Of a stretch of DNA of 17,451 nt, positions 1 to 6,756 are shown in pieces. Origin of the DNA: Pseudomonadota bacterium (GTDB lineage Bacteria; Pseudomonadota; Gammaproteobacteria; Xanthomonadales; Rhodanobacteraceae). The stretch spans positions 1-17,451 of the forward strand of contig JAJXTX010000030.1 of the NCBI GenBank assembly GCA_021783385.1. Direction: 5' to 3'. The number at the start of each line of letters is the position of its first letter. Position 1 is the stretch's first letter. Position numbers and translations under genes: made by a program. Below the pieces are notes generated by a model, which was not told where the DNA came from, did no database searches, and worked only from the letters and a program-made list of their open reading frames with translations.

Positions 1-2
1 TG

Positions 3-518
3 CCGCAGCAGGAGGCTGGCCTGATGTGGGGCTTCCAGCTGTGGGTGAACCTGCCGGCGGCGCAGAAGATGACTGCGCCGCGCTATCAGGACATCGCGCC
101 CGGGCGCATCCCGGTGGTGCATCCGGCTGCGGGCGTGGAAGTGCGCGTGCTTGCTGGTGAACTGACCGGCGCGGTCGGTCCGGTCGAAGGCATTCCCACC
201 GCGCCGGTTTACCTCGATGTCAGCCTGCAGCGGGGCGCCGCGCTGACGCTGGAGTTACCGCCCGGTCACCACGGCTTTGCCTACGTGTTCGACGGCGAGG
301 CCGCGCTGGTCGGCGGCGAAAGGCTGTTGCGCAGCGAGCTGGGCGTGCTGTCCGACGGTGAGCACCTGCAACTCGGTGGCACCGACCAGCCGTCGCGCCT
401 GTTGCTGGTGGCGGGTCGCCCGCTGAACGAACCGGTGGCGCGCTACGGGCCGTTCGTGATGAACACGCCGGAGCAGATCCACGAGGCCATCGCCGACTTC
501 CGCGCCGGCAAGTTCTGA
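3..518 (+). CDS. Pirin family protein, 3' part (5' end outside window)
   Basis: The frame is open from the first complete codon (position 3), so the gene starts upstream of the window; 171 residues are visible. The stretch GLMWGFQLWVNLPAAQKM followed by PRYQDI is the hallmark linker of the pirin family between the N-terminal and C-terminal cupin barrels. The rest is the C-terminal pirin domain, rich in beta strands and glycine, ending in IADFRAGKF. Bacterial pirins are cytoplasmic bicupin proteins of varied role; some have quercetinase activity or bind metabolic enzymes. The N-terminal cupin with the metal-binding histidines is not in the window, so activity cannot be judged. The internal ATG at 24 lies inside the conserved motif and is not the start. 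No functional link to the sugar locus is visible. Confidence 0.9.
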   Translation, partial: PQQEAGLMWGFQLWVNLPAAQKMTAPRYQDIAPGRIPVVHPAAGVEVRVLAGELTGAVGPVEGIPTAPVYLDVSLQRGAALTLELPPGHHGFAYVFDGEAALVGGERLLRSELGVLSDGEHLQLGGTDQPSRLLLVAGRPLNEPVARYGPFVMNTPEQIHEAIADFRAGKF

Positions 519-755
519 AAAATGGAATGTCTGCCCAGCTGGCCGCTGATGGCGTAGCGGCGGTCGAGCGCGTTGTCGACGCGGGCGAACGGCACCAGCC
601 GCCGCGTAGCCGGCCAGCGCGCCGTGGCGGTCGCGATTGTTCTCGTCGCCCACGGCGAACTGGCCCGAACTGGCACGCAGGTTGCCGCTGACCGACCACG
701 GCGCGTCGAGCTGGTATTCGCCGGAAAAATTGAGCAGCTGGCGCGGCACGCCAGG
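519..755 (-). pseudogene. TonB-dependent receptor remnant (C-terminal barrel fragment, frameshifted)
   Basis: Two adjoining minus-strand frames together resemble the last part of a TonB-dependent receptor barrel. The first, from about 755 down to 605, reads PGVPRQLLNFSGEY and continues through SGNLRASSGQFAVGDENN to GALAGYA. The second, from about 595 down to 519, reads VPFARVDNALDRRYAISGQL. In intact receptors these blocks (GVPR-L-L--EY, SGQ--VGDE-N, FARV-N--DRRYA--GQLG) sit in a single frame, with about a dozen more residues between GYA and FARVDN. Here the frame changes at about 595-605 and those residues are missing. A stop precedes the first block at 756-758, and the fragment runs into the end of the pirin gene with no proper C-terminus. 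It is a relic; what the original receptor transported cannot be told. Confidence 0.75.
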
Positions 756-810
756 TCATTCGCCCCTGACATCTTTCCTTTTTCGTGCAGTGCGCATTTA
801 CGCCTGGGCA

Positions 811-824
811 TGTAAACGTTTACA
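811..824. promoter_or_regulatory. LacI-family operator (perfect palindrome) upstream of the GH3 gene
   Basis: TGTAAACGTTTACA is a perfect 14-bp palindrome with the central CG and flanking AAA/TTT typical of LacI/GalR-family operators. It ends 56 bases before the proposed GTG start of the GH3 beta-glucosidase. A LacI-family regulator is encoded at 14647-15729, and a similar site precedes that gene at 15752-15765. I infer that this regulator represses the GH3 gene until sugar is present. No convincing -35/-10 pair could be assigned around it. Confidence 0.75.
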
Positions 825-880
825 TTCAGCCTCTGCCACCCCTGTCCCACCACCCTTTCGCGCCTCCCAGGGAAAAGAAT

Positions 881-3292
881 GTGACCCATCCCACCCCCTT
901 CCGTCGGCGCTCCGTGCTCTGGTCGTCCATCGCAGCCTGTGCCCTGATCCTGGTACTTGCGCAAGGAGCGGCAGCACAGTCCCGGACGCGCCCGTTTCCC
1001 CTAGCCAAGCGCCCCTCCAACGCGCAGCTTGCCTCCCCGGCCATCAACCGCAAGGTAGAAGCGCTCCTGAAGAAAATGACGCTGGCCGAGAAAATCGGCC
1101 AGTTGGTCCAGTACAACGACCAGGGCTCCTCGGCGCCGACGGCCGCGGACGCCAATGCGGCGATCGCGGTGAACCCGGAAACCCGCGATCACGTCGATGC
1201 GATGGCGCTGGCAAAGAAGGGTGAGCTCGGCTCCATGCTCAACGTGATCGGCGCCGCCAAGACCCGGCGGTTCCAGGAGGCCGCGATGCATAGCCGCCTG
1301 GGCATCCCGATCCTGTTCGGCGCCGACGTAATCCACGGCTATCGCACCATCTATCCGGTGCCACTGGGCCTTTCCGCCTCGTGGGACCCGCAACTGGTGC
1401 AGGACGTGTCGCACATGGCCGCGGTGGAAGCCACCACCGCTGGCGTGAAGTGGTTCTATTCGCCGATGGTCGACATCTCGCGCGATGCGCGCTGGGGCCG
1501 CTCGACCGAAGGTGCCGGGGAAGACGCCTACCTCGGCTCGGCGATGGCGCGCGCCTATATCCGCGGCTACCAGGGCCGCGACTTGTCCGACCCGGAGAGC
1601 GTGGCCGCGTCGGTCAAGCACTTCGCCGCCTATGGCGCGGTCGAGGCCGGTCGCGAATACAACACTACTGACATGTCCGATATCCGCCTGCGCCAGGTCT
1701 ACCTGCCGCCTTACAAGGCGGCGGTGGAAGCCGGCGCCGCCACGATGATGAGCGCGTTCAACGCGCTCAACGGGATCCCGGCCACCGCCGACCCGTACCT
1801 GATGGACGAAATCCTGCGCAAGGAATGGGGTTTCAACGGCTTCGTGGTCAGTGACTACACCGCGGTGATGGAACTGACCCATCACGGCATCGCGCTGGAC
1901 GCCGCCACCGCGACGAAGAAAGCGCTTGAGGCCGGCGTCGAGGTGGACATGATGTCCCACTTCTACGACACCCAGATTCCCAAACTGCTGAAAGAGCACA
2001 AGCTCTCGATGGCGACCGTGGACGAGGCGGTGCGCCGCGTCCTGCGCGTGAAATTCGCGCTCGGCCTGTTTGAACATCCGTATGCGCGCGGCACCGAGGT
2101 GACCCGCGCGGTGGCCGCGCACCGTCCGCTGGCGCGCCGTGCCGCCGAAGAGTCGTTCGTGCTGCTGAAGAACGGCGGTGATGGCGCAGCGCCGGTGCTG
2201 CCGCTCGCCGCCAGCGTGAAAAAAATCGCGCTGATCGGCCCGCTGGCCGACAATGCCGGCGAAATGCAGGGCGCCTGGGGCGGTGCGCAGCATCAGTCGG
2301 ATGTGATCACCGTGCGGGCCGGTCTTCAGGCCCGCCTGAAGAAGATCGGTGGTGAGTTGCTCTACGCCAAAGGTACCGATATCGACAGCCATTCCGACAC
2401 CGGTTTTGCCGCGGCGAAACGTGCTGCCGAGCAAGCCGACGTCGTGGTGATGGCCCTGGGGGAATCCAGCAGCATGAGCGGCGAAGCCGGTTCGCGCGCA
2501 CACCTGGATTTACCGGGCAACCAGCAGCAACTGCTCGAAGCGATCACCGCGACCGGCAAGCCAGTCGTACTGCTGGTGTTCTCCGGTCGTCCGCTGGTGC
2601 TGAACTGGGCAGCCGCGCACGTACCGGCGATCATGGCCGTCTGGTTTCCGGGTACCGAAGCGGGCGCGGCGATTGCGAGCACTTTGTTCGGCGACGTGTC
2701 GCCCAGCGGCAAACTGACCATGAGCTTCCCACGGGCGGTCGGCCAGGAGCCGCTCTACTACAACCAGTTCCCCACCGGCCGACCGGCCGGCAATGCCGAT
2801 CTGAGCAAGCCGCCTACCGGCGACACGCGGTTCATCTCACGCTACATCGATGTGCCCAATGACGCGCTGTATCCGTTTGGCTACGGCCTGAGCTACACCA
2901 CGTTCGCCTATGCCAACGTGCACGTCTCACACAACACCGTGCCGCTGGCCGAGGCCGACCGCGCCGACGCCAGGGATCTGGTGACCGTGACCGCGACCGT
3001 GAAGAACACCGGCAAGCGCGAGGGCACCGAGGTGGCGCAGCTCTACGTACGCAATCTCGGCGCCAGCGTCGAACAGCCGGTGCGTAGCCTGCAGGGTTTC
3101 ACCCGGGTGACGCTGAAGCCCGGCGAGTCGCGGCAGGTCACATTCCAGCTCGGTTTCCCGGAGTTGTCGTTCTGGAACGTGAAGAGCCAGCAGGTCGTCG
3201 AGCCCACGCACTACACCGTGTGGGTCGGTGGCAGCTCGCTGGCGACCGAGCGGGCGGATTTCGTCGTCAACCAGAACCGGGACGGAGGCTGA
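881..3292 (+). CDS. bglX: Glycoside hydrolase family 3 beta-glucosidase, secreted (BglX type)
   Basis: Exo-acting enzyme that removes beta-linked glucose (or related sugar) from the non-reducing end of oligosaccharides, probably in the periplasm. I chose GTG 881 (803 residues) because AGGGAA at 869-874 is a well-placed ribosome-binding site and because it gives a clean signal peptide: an arginine-rich n-region, hydrophobic ALILVLAQG, then cleavage near GAAAQ. An upstream in-frame ATG at 785 would make the operator coding and blunt the signal peptide. The GH3 N-terminal barrel includes KHFAAYGAVEAGREYN, and the nucleophile is Asp325 in GFVVSDYTAV. The C-terminal sandwich domain carries the likely acid/base Glu535 in MSGEAGSR. 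A fibronectin III-like domain follows (VKNTGKREGTEVAQLYV). Length and order match E. coli BglX (about 765 residues). It stands alone on the plus strand under a LacI-type operator and points toward the ABC genes. The exact linkage preference cannot be read from sequence. Confidence 0.95.
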   Translation: MTHPTPFRRRSVLWSSIAACALILVLAQGAAAQSRTRPFPLAKRPSNAQLASPAINRKVEALLKKMTLAEKIGQLVQYNDQGSSAPTAADANAAIAVNPETRDHVDAMALAKKGELGSMLNVIGAAKTRRFQEAAMHSRLGIPILFGADVIHGYRTIYPVPLGLSASWDPQLVQDVSHMAAVEATTAGVKWFYSPMVDISRDARWGRSTEGAGEDAYLGSAMARAYIRGYQGRDLSDPESVAASVKHFAAYGAVEAGREYNTTDMSDIRLRQVYLPPYKAAVEAGAATMMSAFNALNGIPATADPYLMDEILRKEWGFNGFVVSDYTAVMELTHHGIALDAATATKKALEAGVEVDMMSHFYDTQIPKLLKEHKLSMATVDEAVRRVLRVKFALGLFEHPYARGTEVTRAVAAHRPLARRAAEESFVLLKNGGDGAAPVLPLAASVKKIALIGPLADNAGEMQGAWGGAQHQSDVITVRAGLQARLKKIGGELLYAKGTDIDSHSDTGFAAAKRAAEQADVVVMALGESSSMSGEAGSRAHLDLPGNQQQLLEAITATGKPVVLLVFSGRPLVLNWAAAHVPAIMAVWFPGTEAGAAIASTLFGDVSPSGKLTMSFPRAVGQEPLYYNQFPTGRPAGNADLSKPPTGDTRFISRYIDVPNDALYPFGYGLSYTTFAYANVHVSHNTVPLAEADRADARDLVTVTATVKNTGKREGTEVAQLYVRNLGASVEQPVRSLQGFTRVTLKPGESRQVTFQLGFPELSFWNVKSQQVVEPTHYTVWVGGSSLATERADFVVNQNRDGG

Positions 3293-3430
3293 GGTTTCCC
3301 CACGAATTCTTTCGTTCAATCAACATGTTGCACGCAGATTGAAGGAACAGTGCGCGCATGATGCGGTCATTCCTCATGGGTTACGAAGCCAGAGGAGCCA
3401 TTCGTCCCTGACCCCAAAATAAAACCGTGC

Positions 3431-3573
3431 GCGCAGCGCACACCATCGCCTCCTCCCCCCGCCGGGGGGAGGATTGAGGAGGGGAGGTCAAGTTGCCGCC
3501 ATACCCCCGACAGCCTTGCGCAGCGCACACCATCCCCGCAGCCCCACTGCCTCCTATCCCCCGGCTCGTATTT
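3431..3573. repeat. Two imperfect direct copies of a GC-rich intergenic repeat
   Basis: The 17-base string GCGCAGCGCACACCATC occurs at 3431-3447 and again at 3518-3534. In both cases it is followed by a GCCTCCT-type pyrimidine run and a run of C, then by a matching G-rich arm. The spacing between copies is 87 bases. This is the layout of a REP-like intergenic repeat that has been duplicated. Whether the family recurs elsewhere in the genome needs the full genome. Confidence 0.6.
3451..3473. repeat. Perfect 10-bp hairpin (REP-like palindrome)
   Basis: TCCTCCCCCC (3451-3460), loop GCC, then GGGGGGAGGA (3464-3473) forms a perfect very GC-rich stem. No T-run follows on either strand, so it is not a classic intrinsic terminator. 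It lies between convergent genes, a usual place for REP-type palindromes that stabilise mRNA ends. Confidence 0.65.
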
Positions 3574-3594
3574 CCTTTGGGGGGAGAGGATTGC

Positions 3595-3617
3595 CCTGTC
3601 CTGAGCTTGTCGAAGGG
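3595..3617. repeat. Short dispersed repeat of the CCTGAGCTTGTCGAAGG type
   Basis: CCTGTCCTGAGCTTGTCGAAGGG matches, from memory, a short element that recurs in intergenic DNA of many high-GC proteobacterial and actinobacterial genomes. It often gives false peptides containing LSLSKG or PSTSSGQG when translated. Its role is not known to me. Confidence 0.5.
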
Positions 3618-3660
3618 AGGTGAGGGGCCGCGGTGCTCGCGGGAACGCCCAACCGCAGGT

Positions 3661-4482
3661 TCACCCCTTCACGCTCCCCAGCAGCAGCCCCTCCAGGTAA
3701 TAGCGCTGCATCGCCAGAAACAGCAGCAGCACCGGCAGCACGGTGATCACCGAACCGGCCATCATCAGTTCGCTGTCCTGCGCGTGCTCGCGTGCGAGCG
3801 AGGCCAGCCCGAGCGGCAGCGTGTAATGGCCCTGCCCGGTCAGTACGATCAGCGGCCACATGAAGTCGTTCCATGCCGCCAGAAAGCTGAAGATCGCCAG
3901 CGTCACCATCACCGGCTTCAGCAGCGGCAGCACGATCTGGCTGAAGATGCGCCACTCGCCGGCGCCGTCGATGCGCGCCGCCTCCAGCAACTCGTCGGGG
4001 ATGCCGCGGGTGTACTGGCGCACCAGGAAGATGCCGTACACGCTGGCCATCGCCGGCACGATCACGCCGGCATAGCTGTCGACCAGCCCGATCGTCTTCA
4101 GCAGCAGAAACAGCGGCAGCATCGCCACCTGGGCGGGAATCACCAGCGCGCCGAGCAGCACCCGCAACAGCCGCTCGCGCCCGGCGAAGCGCAGCTTGGC
4201 GAAGGCGTAGCCGGCCATCAGGTTGCACGCCAGCGACAGCAGCGTGATCGCGCTCGCCACCAGCAGGCTGTTGAGCAGATAGCGCCCCATGCCGGCGCGC
4301 AGGAACAGCACACGGTAGTTGCCCAGCGTGGCGTGCGCCGGCCACAGCGGCGGCGGCAGCGCGCTGGCCGCGCCCGGCTGCATGAACGACACCGACAGCA
4401 TCCACAGCAGCGGAAACAGCGCCACCAGCGTGCCGCCGATCAGCAGCCCGTGAATCAGCGCCCTGGCCAGTCGCGGGCTCAT
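3661..4482 (-). CDS. Sugar ABC transporter permease, CUT1 family (MalG type)
   Basis: Inner-membrane subunit of a carbohydrate ABC importer, 273 residues, the usual MalG-type length. Several hydrophobic helices are visible (for example LIHGLLIGGTLVALFPLLWM near the N-terminus). The cytoplasmic EAA loop, which docks on the ATPase, reads ELLEAARIDGAGEWRIFSQI followed by VLPLLKPV. The C-terminus VLLLFLAMQRYYLEGLLLGSVKG is typical of MalG/LacG-like permeases. Its ATG overlaps the stop of the partner permease as ATGA at 4479-4482, so the two are translationally coupled. It is the last gene of the minus-strand locus, and no ATPase gene follows. The substrate cannot be read from the permease. Confidence 0.93.
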   Translation of the reverse strand: MSPRLARALIHGLLIGGTLVALFPLLWMLSVSFMQPGAASALPPPLWPAHATLGNYRVLFLRAGMGRYLLNSLLVASAITLLSLACNLMAGYAFAKLRFAGRERLLRVLLGALVIPAQVAMLPLFLLLKTIGLVDSYAGVIVPAMASVYGIFLVRQYTRGIPDELLEAARIDGAGEWRIFSQIVLPLLKPVMVTLAIFSFLAAWNDFMWPLIVLTGQGHYTLPLGLASLAREHAQDSELMMAGSVITVLPVLLLFLAMQRYYLEGLLLGSVKG

Positions 4483-5372
4483 GCGGCGTCACCCTCGAAC
4501 GATGCCCCGCGGCGCGCCAGCCTCAGCATCGCCACCGTCACCGCGAACATGATCACGAACAACAGAAAGGCCACCGCCGAGGCCGAGCCGAGGTTCCACC
4601 ACTGGAAGCCCTCGTCGTACATCAGGTAGAGCACGCTGGTGGTGCTCTGCAGCGGACCGCCCTCGGTCATCACGTAGGGTTCGGCAAACAGCTGGAAATA
4701 GCCGGCCACCGTGAGGATGCTCACCATCAGCAGCGTGGGGCCGAGCAGCGGCAGGGTGATGTGGCGCAGCTGCCGCCACGCCGAGGCGCCGTCGATGCGC
4801 GCAGCCTCGTACAGTTCCGGCGGAATCGCCTGCAGCCCGGCCAGGAAGATGATCATGTTGTAGCCGAAGTTCTTCCACACCGCGAACAAGATGATCGTGG
4901 GCATCGCCCAGTGCGGGTCCCCCAGCCAGTCGATCGGATGGAGGCCCAGCTGGCCCAGCACAAAGTTCGCGATGCCGTACTTGGTGTTGAACAGGTAGCG
5001 CCAGATCACCGCCATCGCCACCACGGTGGTCACCACCGGCGCGAACAGCGCGGTGCGGAAGAATGGCTTGCAGCGCGCCAGCGGCGAGTTCAGCAGCAGC
5101 GCGGCGCCCAGCGAGGTGAGCATCGACAGCGGCACGCCGACCGCCACGAAATACACCGTATGCCCCAGCGCCGACCAGAACAGCGGCCTTTGCAGCAAGG
5201 CGAGATAGTTGTGCAGCGCCACGAAGCGCAGGTTGTGGATGTCCGCCAGTGCGTACAGGTCGTAGTCGGTGAGGCTGAGGCCCAGCGCACCGATCACCGG
5301 CAGCAGAAAAAATATGCCCAGCACCAGCAGGGCCGGCGCCAGAAACAGCCATGCGGCGCGTGATGCGTTCAT
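4479..5372 (-). CDS. Sugar ABC transporter permease, CUT1 family (MalF type)
   Basis: First permease of the importer, 297 residues from ATG 5372 (MNASRAAWLFLAPALLVLGI). The frame stays open far upstream, but that part is antisense-like noise inside the binding-protein gene; the ATG chosen overlaps the stop of the binding-protein gene as ATGA (5369-5372). Six or so hydrophobic helices are visible, along with the EAA loop ELYEAARIDGASAWRQLRHI followed by TLPLLGP. The segment VMTEGGPLQSTTSVLYLMYDEGF is a strong MalF/UgpA-family signature near the last helices. It forms the membrane channel with the downstream MalG-type permease and takes sugar from the lipoprotein encoded just upstream. Confidence 0.94.
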   Translation of the reverse strand: MNASRAAWLFLAPALLVLGIFFLLPVIGALGLSLTDYDLYALADIHNLRFVALHNYLALLQRPLFWSALGHTVYFVAVGVPLSMLTSLGAALLLNSPLARCKPFFRTALFAPVVTTVVAMAVIWRYLFNTKYGIANFVLGQLGLHPIDWLGDPHWAMPTIILFAVWKNFGYNMIIFLAGLQAIPPELYEAARIDGASAWRQLRHITLPLLGPTLLMVSILTVAGYFQLFAEPYVMTEGGPLQSTTSVLYLMYDEGFQWWNLGSASAVAFLLFVIMFAVTVAMLRLARRGASFEGDAA

Positions 5373-6670
5373 CGCGCCGCCTGCGGCGCGCGTGCCGCGT
5401 GGTCGAGCATCCAGCGGCGCTTCTCCAGAATGTGGTCGGCCCGGCGATCCATTTCGGCGGCGGCCTGATCGATGCTCAGCTCGCCGGCGACGGCTCGCGC
5501 CGCCTGCAGCTGCATCTCGTTGGCGATGCGCTCCCATTCCGGCACGGCGGGCGTCGGCCGCACGTGTTCCAGCTGCTCGCGGAACGCGCGCGCCTTGGGG
5601 TCGTCGCGCAGCGCGCCGCCTTCCCACGAGCTGCGTCGCGGCGGCATGTCGCCTACCAGGCCGTAGAAGCGCTGCTGCACCTGCGGCTGCGACAGATATT
5701 CGATCAGCGCCCAGGCCGCCGCCTTGTGCTTCGAGGCGCGGAAGATCACCAGGCTGGAGCCGCCGGCCACGCCGATACCCGCACTGTCCGGCCCGGGCAG
5801 CGGTGCGGTGGACCAGTCGGCCTGCTCCGATGCTGGCAGCCGCGCGCGGAACTCGCCGATGTTCCACGGTCCGGACAAATAGAACGCGTACACGCCGCGG
5901 CCGAACTCCGACCACGGGTTGCCCGCCTCCACGTTGGTGATCGCCGGTGCCTGGTGCAGCCGAAACGTGTCCACGTAGAACCGCAGCGCGCGCTTGAAGC
6001 CGGCGCTTTCGAAGTTGCCGTAGCGACCACCGTCGCGCAGCAGCGGGTCGGGCTGTTGCAGCGCCAGCGACATCAGCTGCTGGTACTCGTTGGTCGGCAG
6101 CAGGATGCCGTAGCGGTGCTGTGCCGGGTCGCTGAGCGCGGCCAGCATCCGGCGCCACTGCGCCCAGGTGGTGGGCGGCGCCTCGAAGCCGGCCTTCTTC
6201 AGCAGGTCGCGGCGGTAGAACAGCAGCCGCGTGTCGACATACCAGGGCACGCCGTACAGCGTGCCGTCGATCACGTTGGTGGCCCAGATGCTGGCGAAGT
6301 AGTCGTCCGGTTGCACCACGTGCGAGTGATCGACGTAGGATTGCAGCGGTTCCAGCGCTTGCAGCGCCACCATTTCCGGAATCCAGGTATTGCCGAGCTG
6401 GGTCATGTCTGGTGTCGAGCCGCCGGCGAAGGCGGTGAGCAGCTTCTGGTGCGCGGCGCTCAGCGGCAGCTGCTGCAGCTTGATGTGGATGTCCGGATGC
6501 GCGCGCTCGAACTCCGGCAGCAGTTGCTGCATCACCTCGCCCTCGGGGCCGAAAGTCCAGAAGGTCAGCGTGTCGCGCCGGTTACCACCGCAGCCCGCGA
6601 GCCACAGTGTGGCGCCGGCGAGCGCCAACGCCCGCCGCCAGCGCCAGATGCCGCCATGCGAACTGGCCAT
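5369..6670 (-). CDS. Sugar ABC transporter substrate-binding lipoprotein (CUT1, SBP family 1)
   Basis: Periplasmic sugar-binding protein, 433 residues from ATG 6670. A TTG at 6688 would add six residues, but neither start has a strong ribosome-binding site. The N-terminus has a short positive region, a hydrophobic core and the lipobox LWLAGC, so the protein should be lipid-anchored at the cysteine. The mature part starts DTLTFWTFGPEGEVMQQLLP and contains FERAHPDIHIKLQQLP and AFAGGSTPDMTQLGNTW, the standard opening of family 1 sugar-binding proteins. YLSGPWNIGEF and GGSSLVIFRASKHKAAAWAL are further family motifs. Its stop overlaps the MalF-type start, and it follows the GH39 gene after about 86 bases, so it is probably co-transcribed. 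Aromatic residues are frequent, as expected for oligosaccharide binding, but the sugar cannot be identified. Confidence 0.93.
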   Translation of the reverse strand: MASSHGGIWRWRRALALAGATLWLAGCGGNRRDTLTFWTFGPEGEVMQQLLPEFERAHPDIHIKLQQLPLSAAHQKLLTAFAGGSTPDMTQLGNTWIPEMVALQALEPLQSYVDHSHVVQPDDYFASIWATNVIDGTLYGVPWYVDTRLLFYRRDLLKKAGFEAPPTTWAQWRRMLAALSDPAQHRYGILLPTNEYQQLMSLALQQPDPLLRDGGRYGNFESAGFKRALRFYVDTFRLHQAPAITNVEAGNPWSEFGRGVYAFYLSGPWNIGEFRARLPASEQADWSTAPLPGPDSAGIGVAGGSSLVIFRASKHKAAAWALIEYLSQPQVQQRFYGLVGDMPPRRSSWEGGALRDDPKARAFREQLEHVRPTPAVPEWERIANEMQLQAARAVAGELSIDQAAAEMDRRADHILEKRRWMLDHAARAPQAAR

Positions 6671-6756
6671 GGTCAGAGTGGTAATCAACGAACAGCCCGC
6701 ATATCGTTTCGCCCCGATGGAAATGGCGGATGTGAGGATGACGGTATGACAGTTCG

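Larger units (their letters stand above)
3293..3660. other. Non-coding region between convergent genes, with GC-rich palindromes and repeats
   Basis: No convincing gene is seen between the GH3 stop and the stop of the ABC permease on the opposite strand. The first 130 bases show nothing recognisable. From about 3425 the sequence holds two imperfect copies of a repeat, a perfect hairpin and a short element common in many bacterial genomes; these are listed separately. No U-tract terminator was found for either convergent gene, so the hairpins may serve as mRNA 3'-end stabilisers or weak bidirectional terminators. Confidence 0.6.

Noticed and set aside
785..880. N-terminal extension of the GH3 gene from ATG 785
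   Set aside because: It would place the operator inside the coding region and spoil the signal peptide; GTG 881 has a proper ribosome-binding site.
6698..6711. CATATCGTTTCG-type sequence before the binding-protein gene as a third LacI operator
   Set aside because: Only a half-site resembles the palindrome (on the minus strand GAAACGATAT); symmetry is poor and it was not called.
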